Part shown: in pieces, positions 54,818 through 62,332 of the stretch | Numbering within the stretch: the stretch's first letter is position 1 | How the letters are laid out: the number at the start of each line of letters is the position of its first letter | Assembly (NCBI RefSeq): GCF_900155575.1 | Contig: NZ_LT706966.1 | Span: 1,905,907-1,969,906 of the forward strand | Source of the DNA: Actinotignum timonense | GTDB lineage: Bacteria; Actinomycetota; Actinomycetes; Actinomycetales; Actinomycetaceae | DNA: 64,000 nucleotides | Direction of reading: 5' to 3' | Program-made: the position numbers and the translations under genes | The notes under the pieces: model-generated | Databases searched by the model: none | What the model saw: only the letters and a program-made list of their open reading frames with translations | Told to the model about the DNA's origin: nothing

Positions 54818-57514
54818 TCACTCCTTCCCGGTGGCGGGTGGTACCGGCGTGCCAGAGCAATTGGGATCCGGAGTGCTACCCTGCAAAACGAGCCCGATGA
54901 GCGGGTCGTAATGAGCTGCGCCGTCGTTTAAAACGTGGTAGCGGCAGAGTAGCGACGGCGCATTTTCAAGCGATGCCGCATCCGTAAACAGTGTTTTCGC
55001 ACGATCGGTGACGGTGACCGGAACAGATGCGCGCAAGGCGCGGCGTATACCTTCGTGATCACTGCCGCGTAGCTTCATCAAATCTTCAGGGTCCCCGGTC
55101 CACGCGCCGGGGATAATATCCGGATCGCCGCATACAATCAGGCGGGTAGTTTCTACTTCGATGAGTCTGGTTGATTGCTCGTCCTCAGAACTTTGCGGGC
55201 TCTGGGTCATGGCGGCGAAAGATTTCACCCGAGAGTCTTCGTTCAGGCAACGTTTCATATCGTAACCAGCGTTTCGGGCACGGATTGCCGCCAGCGCTTT
55301 CTTTGCGAATTCATTGAGTTCGCCCGTATTATCCTCCGCGATATCCGCCAGCAGCAGGGTCCCGGTATCCACAAATTCCTGGCAATCCTCCGGGATTCGG
55401 ATAGTATTGTGCTCCTTGAGCCATTTCTCCACCCGGGCCAGTTCGCTTGCCAGGTACGGTAGCTGTTGCCCCTCGCTGCCATTAATAGCGACGACGGACA
55501 CTCGCGGCCCGCTCAGTCCCGGCACTCGGGTGGCGCGGTTCGGATCGGCGGAACGCCACAGGCGCCCGGCACGCTGAATGAGGGATGCGGCCGGGCATAG
55601 CTCGGTGCGGAGCAGGTCGAGGTCGATGTCCAGCGATGCCTCGATTGCTTGAGTTCCGATAACCGTGAGCGCGGCGCCCGCGCTGCCCGATCCGATTTCG
55701 CGTTCGAGGAGTTCAGCGTTACGACGACGATGCTCAGCTGTCATGCGGGAATGGAGGATAACAACGTTGCCCTCGGCGGAGAGAGCTCGGGTGAGCTCCT
55801 GAGCGCGCGCAACCGTATTGCAAATGACTCCGATGCGGGCCTGGGGGTAACGCCGGCGCTGTTCGCGCACCCAATCGCGGTGGGCGGTGGTGAGCTGACA
55901 GTACTTTTCGGTACTGCGGTCAATCACGAGGGTGCGGGGCGGGCCGTCGGGGCGAATACTCCGCAACTGGGTTCCGTTGGTATCCAGGTTTTCCAGGAGG
56001 GGGAAGTGCGCTTCGCTTTCCGGGGGCTGGCCGGTGTAGGACTTGACGTAAGTGGCGCGTTGATCGCTGGCGAGGGTGGCGGAAAGGAAAGTGACCCGGG
56101 TGTTCGTGGCGCGCAGCCAGAGCAGAAGGTTGCTGAGGAGACCGCTCTGATACTGATCGAGCGTATGAACCTCATCCACAACAACGTGGGCATTGGCCAG
56201 GGCGAGGAGCCGCAGGTGTGTCCATTTTGCAGGTAGGGCGCCCAGGAGTGCCTGGTCTACAGTGCCGACGCATACGGGTGCCAGGAGGCGGGAGCTTCCG
56301 GAGCTAACGAATTCGGTGGGGAAAAGTCCTGCCGTGCTAGCTCCGTGCTCCACGTAGGTAATGCTGGCTTTGCTCGGGACTTCACTGCAATCATTCCCCA
56401 TGGTGACCGGTTGATTATAAAAATCTTCGGTGGAGGCGAGGGAATGCGCGAGCGAAGCCACATTGGGAGTACCTGCGTAGTAGCGCTGGATACGCCGCAT
56501 GAGCGCATTCGAGGTTGCCTGGGTGGGAAGCAGGAAAATAAGGCGTTCGTTCGCGGTGGCGTGCCGGAGTAGGGCCGCTTCGGTTTTGCCCACGCCGGTG
56601 GGCGCCATAACATTCCACAGTCCGCCACCTACCCGGGTGGCTTCCTCTTGGAGTGGGCGGGGCGTGCGGTTGCCGAGGATTGCCCGTTGGCTTTGCTCTG
56701 CGGATTCCCAGCCGTGGTACACCCCGACGGTTTCTTCGATGCGTGCGCGAGCACGGGAGCGGCACGCGGTGATCCACCCGGCTGGATTATCAAGGGCGAG
56801 TTTGCCGGCCGCGAGGAGTTCCTGTTGGGCGGTCACCCATTCGGTTCCCGAGGCAATGCGGTCGGCTAGCACGGTGAGGCCGGAGAGTAAGATTGTTGCG
56901 GTTGGTGAAAGCTCGGCCGGAAAATCAGCCCGGGTTATGCCGATGCCTTCTTCTAAGCAGGTGAGGAGATCATCGGCCAGGGCAAGCCAGCCGGTTTCTT
57001 CCATGTCTTCGAAAAAGTCTTTAGTTTCTCGATCATTCCAAGATGGAGTCTCGAAGCGGCCATGGTGACCGAGTGCCGGGAGATATTCCCACGACAGCGC
57101 TGCGTCTGCATCTGGCTTGATCCTGTTTCGGTGAAGCAGGAGTGCTGATATTTTCTGGTGGTGGTAGATGTCAGGCCTGTAGTCCTCACAAAAGTCTCGA
57201 CACCACTTGGCGATATCACCAAGCTGGGGCTCGTCGGCACACAGGGCAGCCCGAATCTCATTCCATTGAGGCTCTCGCTGTGTTGGCTGATACTGGAATA
57301 CTGGGCAGGCTTTTCCGATGTCGTGCGATCCGGCTACCCATTCCACTATTTCCCGTTTCCCGGCAGCTCCGAGCACTTCACGCAGGCCTGGCCGTAACCA
57401 AACCTCGTAGAGCACACCGGCAGTGGTTGCGGTATCCAGCAAGTGGGCGAGAAGCGGGTAGGGCTTTTCCATGCCGCGCTGCTTGGCCCATACGCTGGGA
57501 TGTGTGCCCGTCAT
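54818..57514 (-). CDS. cas3: CRISPR-associated helicase-nuclease Cas3
   Basis: Cas3 is the effector nuclease of type I systems and needs Cascade to recruit it. The 898-residue protein has an N-terminal HD nuclease domain (H24 in LLAHLLD, H64-D65 in GSHDIGKA, later H119 and H149-H150), then a DExH helicase with Walker A APTGVGKT (304-311), motif II DEVH (447-450) and SAT (478-480), and a C-terminal lobe with IQRAGRLWR. The start overlaps the cas6e stop by 4 bp (ATGA) and the stop lies 2 bp from the cas1 start. Both catalytic parts look intact. The rest of the effector complex is missing from the neighbourhood. Confidence 0.94.
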   Translation of the reverse strand: MTGTHPSVWAKQRGMEKPYPLLAHLLDTATTAGVLYEVWLRPGLREVLGAAGKREIVEWVAGSHDIGKACPVFQYQPTQREPQWNEIRAALCADEPQLGDIAKWCRDFCEDYRPDIYHHQKISALLLHRNRIKPDADAALSWEYLPALGHHGRFETPSWNDRETKDFFEDMEETGWLALADDLLTCLEEGIGITRADFPAELSPTATILLSGLTVLADRIASGTEWVTAQQELLAAGKLALDNPAGWITACRSRARARIEETVGVYHGWESAEQSQRAILGNRTPRPLQEEATRVGGGLWNVMAPTGVGKTEAALLRHATANERLIFLLPTQATSNALMRRIQRYYAGTPNVASLAHSLASTEDFYNQPVTMGNDCSEVPSKASITYVEHGASTAGLFPTEFVSSGSSRLLAPVCVGTVDQALLGALPAKWTHLRLLALANAHVVVDEVHTLDQYQSGLLSNLLLWLRATNTRVTFLSATLASDQRATYVKSYTGQPPESEAHFPLLENLDTNGTQLRSIRPDGPPRTLVIDRSTEKYCQLTTAHRDWVREQRRRYPQARIGVICNTVARAQELTRALSAEGNVVILHSRMTAEHRRRNAELLEREIGSGSAGAALTVIGTQAIEASLDIDLDLLRTELCPAASLIQRAGRLWRSADPNRATRVPGLSGPRVSVVAINGSEGQQLPYLASELARVEKWLKEHNTIRIPEDCQEFVDTGTLLLADIAEDNTGELNEFAKKALAAIRARNAGYDMKRCLNEDSRVKSFAAMTQSPQSSEDEQSTRLIEVETTRLIVCGDPDIIPGAWTGDPEDLMKLRGSDHEGIRRALRASVPVTVTDRAKTLFTDAASLENAPSLLCRYHVLNDGAAHYDPLIGLVLQGSTPDPNCSGTPVPPATGKE

Positions 57515-58185
57515 GAGAGTACCTGGACGGAGAGGAGGCCACAGCCATAACTTTTTGCACGCCCTACCCCGTTGGTTTGGGCTGTGAGTAGTGCTGCGCC
57601 GTCGCCCACGGTTGCAGCTCCGTCGATTGTATCGACCTGGACAGCTCGTTTATTTTTCCCAGAACCAGTGGTGAGAACTTCGCGCCGCGAGTCAATTATC
57701 TCTATATTCGTTAGCGCCGGGCTTAGTTTTGCGCTCAGCCATTCAGAGAGGCTTGGAACTCCGGGAATGGGTTCTTCCCCCTCAAGCGGAATCGACCGTG
57801 TGCCGCCGGAACCGATACGTTGAATTGCGTTCACTGCTATGCGGAAGGTCACCGAGATTCCAGAAGGTAGCTCCTGCAACGCTACCTTTTTCATCGTGGC
57901 TTCATGAGGGAGGTTGAGTTGTGGAACAGGTTCGCGGGATTGGATGAGGAAGAATGGGGCATCTCCCGGAACGTGGTCTAAGCGGAAGAGGATACCCATC
58001 TCCGCTCGGGGGCGCTCCGCATTAATTTGTGGGAAGAGTGCCATAATGGCGCGGTGGCGGACCTGTGGGTCTTTAATTGACCACCCGTTTTGTGGTTTGT
58101 GCAAAGCGACGCGTGAGAGGAGTGAATGAACCGGCACTTTCGTTAGGAAAATCGGCTGAGGTTCCGATGTGTGTTGGTCTGCCAT
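57511..58185 (-). CDS. cas6e: CRISPR RNA endonuclease Cas6e (Cse3)
   Basis: Cas6e cuts the pre-crRNA within the repeat and stays bound to its hairpin. The 224-residue protein starts MADQHTSEPQPIFLTKVPV (ATG 58185, behind GGAGACG); a start at 58197 lacks a site. The N-terminal RAMP fold has the catalytic H44 in VRHRAIMALFP, aligning with the H20 of E. coli Cas6e, and the C-terminal glycine-rich RNA-binding loop reads GVGRAKSYGCGLLSV. The only other Cascade protein genes (cas8e, cas11, cas7, cas5) are absent. In the usual order cas6e follows cas5 and comes before cas1; here cas3 lies between. Confidence 0.93.
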   Translation of the reverse strand: MADQHTSEPQPIFLTKVPVHSLLSRVALHKPQNGWSIKDPQVRHRAIMALFPQINAERPRAEMGILFRLDHVPGDAPFFLIQSREPVPQLNLPHEATMKKVALQELPSGISVTFRIAVNAIQRIGSGGTRSIPLEGEEPIPGVPSLSEWLSAKLSPALTNIEIIDSRREVLTTGSGKNKRAVQVDTIDGAATVGDGAALLTAQTNGVGRAKSYGCGLLSVQVLS

Positions 58186-58217
58186 ATTCGTCTCCATCGA
58201 CTAGGATTTTAGTAAGC

Positions 58218-58301
58218 GGTTTCCACGCCAAGGCGTGGGTAGATCAAGGTCTGATGGATTGCCTAGATAGGCCGCTTTCCCCGCGTGAGCGGGGGTAACG
58301 C
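58218..58301 (+). repeat. Orphan pair of I-E-like repeats upstream of cas6e
   Basis: Two hairpin units lie 56 bp apart: 58218-58245, with stem CCACGCC/GGCGTGG, and 58274-58301, with CCCCGC-GTGA-GCGGGG. The second closely follows the canonical I-E repeat and has the full 6-bp stem that the main array repeat lacks. They are on the opposite strand to the main array, are not preceded by a leader, and the first is imperfect. The spacing (56 bp) differs from 61. They may be remains of an older array. Confidence 0.45.
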
Positions 58302-58485
58302 CACATTCCAGGTCAAGCATTCCCCCTCATCTTTTGTTTCATGCTAGCAGGGAGAAATGCAGTTGTAAAGACAGGTCTGATGGTTTGCTTACCCCAAAGA
58401 ATACTCCTTTGACTTTCCATCGGACCACCCGGGTCCAACATTCCGTGGTTCGGGTAGAATCAAAATATAAGGAGCGTGATTCACC

Positions 58486-58827
58486 GTGAATACTAGCGAA
58501 GCCCTCATTGGCGAGCGTATCGTCGCTGCACGCACGCGCGTGGGGATGTCACAACGTGATCTAGCTGCAAGTTCAGGCTTATCCCAGCCCACTATCCACC
58601 GGATTGAAACAGGGGTACGACCGGTGGCACTCATCGAACTAACCCTTATTGCGGATGCTTGCGGGGTTCTTGTTGATGACCTGCAAGGAACTCCTACCAT
58701 TCGCAACACAGTAACCTACGCCGACTGTACTGACGCGGCGAGCTCCGAAGCTCTGGCTGACTACCTTGTTTACGCGCTTGGTTTAGCTCAGCGCCTTGAT
58801 GACATCGGGATTCCGGAGATGGCATGA
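58486..58827 (+). CDS. XRE-family DNA-binding regulator
   Basis: The 113-residue protein starts at a GTG behind AAGGAGCG. It has an HTH_3 domain in residues about 7-65 with ARTRVGMSQRDLAASSGLSQPTIHRIETGVRPV, and a short C-terminal region. It overlaps the ImmA/IrrE gene by 4 bp (ATGA). The pair is the Xre-COG2856 type, seen in mobile elements, toxin-antitoxin modules and defence islands. It probably represses its own promoter. Confidence 0.88.
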   Translation: MNTSEALIGERIVAARTRVGMSQRDLAASSGLSQPTIHRIETGVRPVALIELTLIADACGVLVDDLQGTPTIRNTVTYADCTDAASSEALADYLVYALGLAQRLDDIGIPEMA

Positions 58828-59672
58828 CTAACGAAGAAATTGCCCGGAAAACAGCAACTCAATTCCGCCGGGAATACGATTTAGGGTGCGCTCCGATTCT
58901 CAGTGTGACCCGTCTCGTTGAACACGATATGAACATAGGTGTCGCCTTTGTCAATACCCCTGCACCGGGCCACGGAATGATAATGAGCTTGAAGCAGAGG
59001 CAACTAATTGCAGTAGGCTGCGCCGATGACCCCTTGCAGTTACGTTTTATGCTCGCTCATGAACTAGGGCATCTTAAGTTGGGGCATCTTGATCGTAAAC
59101 TCACCACAACGCAAGAGTGGGGAAAACGTGCTCCGCAAGAGATTCAAGCGGATGCCTTTGCGCGGCACCTGCTACTCCCCTTGGATGCAGCTACTGCTGT
59201 AGCACGCGACAAAAAACCTAGCGCGGCCTTACTATCCGATGTAGTCCAAAACTATCTTGTGACACCTGCTGTGGCGGCAATCCAACTTCGCGACGTAGAC
59301 GCTATTGACCAGGCCACCTGCCAGGAATGGAGGGCCATCCCCGCAGTTGCACTTGCCACGAAATTCGGGTGGCTTTCTGAATACCGGCTTCTAAGCGCAC
59401 TTTCGCAACAGCCACGCGCACCCCAACATCTCCTTGCCCGGACCCTTGAGGGGTACCGCTGGGGTGCTATCGGCCCAGCGGCTATAGCACTCCTGACGGG
59501 AAGAACTGACTACCAAACATTGGTAGAAGAAATTCATGCAGTAGGAATTATTCCCGTGGAAACACCGGACGTTACTGCAGCTACCCCACGCGATACCGGT
59601 ACAGAACTAACTGCTCAAGAATTGGCGCTTCTGAAGGGGCATTCAGATCTAACCACTCAAGCCACGAGCTAG
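58824..59672 (+). CDS. ImmA/IrrE-family metallopeptidase
   Basis: The 282-residue protein has the zinc metalloprotease motif HELGH (H79, E80, H83) and the following acidic helix QEIQADAFARHLLLP. ImmA/IrrE proteins usually cleave their partner XRE repressor, so the target is probably the protein encoded upstream. The C-terminal 130 residues are not recognised and may sense a signal. The gene overlaps the XRE gene by 4 bp and the convergent yibE/F-type gene by 4 bp. Confidence 0.85.
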   Translation: MTNEEIARKTATQFRREYDLGCAPILSVTRLVEHDMNIGVAFVNTPAPGHGMIMSLKQRQLIAVGCADDPLQLRFMLAHELGHLKLGHLDRKLTTTQEWGKRAPQEIQADAFARHLLLPLDAATAVARDKKPSAALLSDVVQNYLVTPAVAAIQLRDVDAIDQATCQEWRAIPAVALATKFGWLSEYRLLSALSQQPRAPQHLLARTLEGYRWGAIGPAAIALLTGRTDYQTLVEEIHAVGIIPVETPDVTAATPRDTGTELTAQELALLKGHSDLTTQATS

Positions 59673-60823
59673 GCGCTCACCCGATCCCGCCCCGGTGCCA
59701 CGGGGGCGAGGAGCGCGGCTACCGCCGTCGTCAAAGGAATCGCCAAGACCAAGCCAACGGAAGCGGCCAGGGTGCGGGTGATCTCCTCCGCTATCTGCTC
59801 CACCTGCATGAGGTCAAGGAACGACCGCTGGTAAATCGAGGCAAGAATAAGAAGGGGCAGCGAGGCCCCCACGTAGGCAAAAGCCAGCGTGTAAACGGTC
59901 GAGGCAATATGGTCACGCCCGATGGCCATCCCGCGGCTGATGAGGCGGCGGCGCGGCGTACTCGGAGATTCGGCATGCAACTCCCAAATGGTGGAAACCT
60001 GGGTAATAGTGACATCATTGAGGGCCCCCAGCCCGGCCAGAATAATCCCCGCCAGCAGCAGCGTGCGCATATTGATACCGCCCAGGCTCCAAGACAGCAT
60101 CGCGGTTTGTTCCCCGCCCGTACCGCTCAAGTTTTGGGCGCCCACCGCCCACACCGCCACCGCCGTGGTGATAAGAAGCCCGAGGAAAGTGCCGATAATC
60201 GCGGTGGTGGTGCGGATAGAAATACCGTGAGCCAAATAAATCGAGGCGAACATCATCGCCGAAGCCCCGGTGAGCACCACCGCGAAAGCATTCCCGCCGC
60301 CGGCCAGCGCCGGAATAATAAAGAAGCCGACCACCAGGAGGGACACCCCTAGGCCCGCGAGCGCCGCCAGCCCCTTCCAACGTGCCACCGCCACAATGAC
60401 CAGCACGTACAGTCCGGCGAGCAACGCCAGAGGCATCCCGCGCTCAAAATCAACGAAAATATGGGCGGTGCCCGAGGTGACCATAGCCGGGTTGAAACGG
60501 GCTTCGATTACGTCGCCCACTTCCAGCCCGGAGGCCACCACCTCGGCGGGGACGTGCACGGGAACCGGCACGCCCTCAACCTCCATCTCCACCGGGGTCT
60601 GGCCCTGGGCATCCGTCTGCCCCACCGAGGTAATCGGCCCGCTCACCATCTGCACGCCCGGGGAATTCAGCGGAATAGAGCCCACCGGGGACTCCCCGCG
60701 CGGCCACAGCACCACCAGCGCAATCGCGGTGAGAAGCGCGAGGGGAACAACAATAGCGGCAAGTACGCGCCCGACCTTGCGGCGCACTCGCGCCGGGACC
60801 TCAATATCTGAATGATGATGCAC
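59669..60823 (-). CDS. YibE/F-family membrane protein
   Basis: The 384-residue protein has an N-terminal membrane helix (about 20-45), an extracytoplasmic beta domain with GDVIEARFNPAMV, and about seven hydrophobic helices from 130 onwards, including LLLAGIILAGLGALNDVTITQVSTIWEL, the YibE/F signature region (given in part). Transport is assumed for the family but no substrate is known. Start MHHHSDIEVPARV at 60823. It is convergent with the ImmA gene (4 bp overlap). Confidence 0.88.
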   Translation of the reverse strand: MHHHSDIEVPARVRRKVGRVLAAIVVPLALLTAIALVVLWPRGESPVGSIPLNSPGVQMVSGPITSVGQTDAQGQTPVEMEVEGVPVPVHVPAEVVASGLEVGDVIEARFNPAMVTSGTAHIFVDFERGMPLALLAGLYVLVIVAVARWKGLAALAGLGVSLLVVGFFIIPALAGGGNAFAVVLTGASAMMFASIYLAHGISIRTTTAIIGTFLGLLITTAVAVWAVGAQNLSGTGGEQTAMLSWSLGGINMRTLLLAGIILAGLGALNDVTITQVSTIWELHAESPSTPRRRLISRGMAIGRDHIASTVYTLAFAYVGASLPLLILASIYQRSFLDLMQVEQIAEEITRTLAASVGLVLAIPLTTAVAALLAPVAPGRDRVSA

Positions 60824-61014
60824 GCCTTCAGGCTACCGGCCCGCCGCCGCCCGTGGGAGAAGCGCGCGCCCTGGTGCCACGAGGCGTGGCGGCGCGGGTA
60901 CGGTGCGTACGGCGGGAGACGGCGCGGCGGGACGGGGCGCCCGCGCCGTACCACCACACCTGGGAACCGGTGTTTCCTCCCGCCGCCGCGATACTCAATC
61001 GCTAGACTGTATAC

Positions 61015-62247
61015 ATGCATTTCACCACCTTGACCACCGAGGAATACGCTTCCGCAACCCGCCACAGCCCGCGGCTTTTCCTCGCCCAGCTTCCCGAATA
61101 CGGCCAGTGGCGCACCGAGCAAGGCGATGCCGTTGATTATGTGGGGGTGCGTGAGGGCGCGCAGGTGCGCGGCGTCGGCCTTATTACCTACCAGCCGTGG
61201 AAAAAGCTGTTCACCCGCGCCATTATTACCAATGGCCCCACCCTGGATTGGGAGGATACCGAGCTGGTGGAGTTCTTTTTCGCGCAGCTCGCCGCGTATC
61301 TTGCCACCAAGAAGCGGGTGATTGCGCTGCGCATCACCCCTAATGTGCCCGCCGCTTTCTATGAGGACACCACGAAAATTGCGGATTCGCCCCTGGGGGC
61401 GCGGGTGACCGAGCAGCTGCGCGCGGCCGGGTTCCAGCATATTCCCGTGGACCCCAATGACCCGGCCGATATTCATTTTATTTATACGAAAGATATTGCC
61501 GGGAAGACTTTCGAGGAGATCGCTGATTCCCTCACGAAAACGATGCGCCGCCAGGTCAAGCACGTGGGGCGCTACGGCGTGGAGGTGCATACCGGCGGGG
61601 TCGAGCTGTGGGATACCTTCCACCAGCTTTATGAATCCTCGCGCGAACGCACCGAGATGGCTGAAATCTCGGATTATTCCGCGCAGCTGTATACCGGGAT
61701 GATGGAGAAGCTGGGCCCCGAGCGCGCTTTCCTCGCGATTGCCTACGCGCATCCGGCCACCTACCTGGAGGAGATCACCGCGAATATTGCCCGCCTCGAT
61801 GAGCAGATCGCGCAGAATTCCACCGAGCCGCGCACCCGCAAAAAGGAAGGCGCCCTCAAGGAGCTCGGCAGCCAGCGCGCTTCCCTCCTCAAGCAGGAAA
61901 CCGAGGCCCGCGATTTGGCGCAGCGTTACGGCAATAATGTGCCTTTTGCCGGGGTTCTGGCTTTCCGCTGGGGTGATGAGCTGGTGCAGCTGCTCCGCGG
62001 CTTCAACAAGGATTTCACCACCTATAACCGTGATTATCCAGTGGAATCGACCCTGCTGCGCTGGGCGGCCGCCCACGATATTTCTACCTACAACACCCTC
62101 GGAATTTCAGGTATTTTCGACGCCACCGGCCCCGATTACCCGGTGCTCGAGTACAAGCGCAAGCTCAACGGGAACGTGGAGGAATTCATCGGCACTTTCG
62201 CACTGGCCTTGCGCCCGGAAGCTAAGCTCACGGGCGCTTTGATCTAG
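61015..62247 (+). CDS. FemABX-type peptidoglycan bridge-forming transferase
   Basis: Fem enzymes add amino acids from aminoacyl-tRNA to lipid II or peptidoglycan stem peptides. The 410-residue protein has two GNAT-like halves (YLAQLPEYGQWRTEQGD in the first, LGISGIFDATGPDYPVLEYKRKLNGNVEEFIG in the second, quoted in part) and a coiled coil between (about 245-300, IARLDEQIAQNSTEPRTRKKEG), the usual femX layout. The N-terminal start is at MHFTTLTTEEYA. The residue it adds is unknown. With murJ next it fits a wall-biogenesis role. A 190-bp gap precedes it, with nothing recognised. Confidence 0.88.
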   Translation: MHFTTLTTEEYASATRHSPRLFLAQLPEYGQWRTEQGDAVDYVGVREGAQVRGVGLITYQPWKKLFTRAIITNGPTLDWEDTELVEFFFAQLAAYLATKKRVIALRITPNVPAAFYEDTTKIADSPLGARVTEQLRAAGFQHIPVDPNDPADIHFIYTKDIAGKTFEEIADSLTKTMRRQVKHVGRYGVEVHTGGVELWDTFHQLYESSRERTEMAEISDYSAQLYTGMMEKLGPERAFLAIAYAHPATYLEEITANIARLDEQIAQNSTEPRTRKKEGALKELGSQRASLLKQETEARDLAQRYGNNVPFAGVLAFRWGDELVQLLRGFNKDFTTYNRDYPVESTLLRWAAAHDISTYNTLGISGIFDATGPDYPVLEYKRKLNGNVEEFIGTFALALRPEAKLTGALI

Positions 62248-62332
62248 CGGTTCCGGCACGCTACCGGGCCGCACCGGGTACGACGACGGGGCTGCGCCGC
62301 CGGCGCAGCCCGGCTAGCTGCCACTAAGCTGA

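Noticed and set aside
57508..57516. Possibility that cas6e and cas3 are a fused gene.
   Set aside because: The ATGA overlap puts them in different frames with separate start and stop codons.
58218..58245. Reading the first hairpin as a rho-independent terminator for an upstream gene.
   Set aside because: No gene ends there on either strand and no T-tract follows; the repeat-like form with its neighbour is a better match, though still uncertain.
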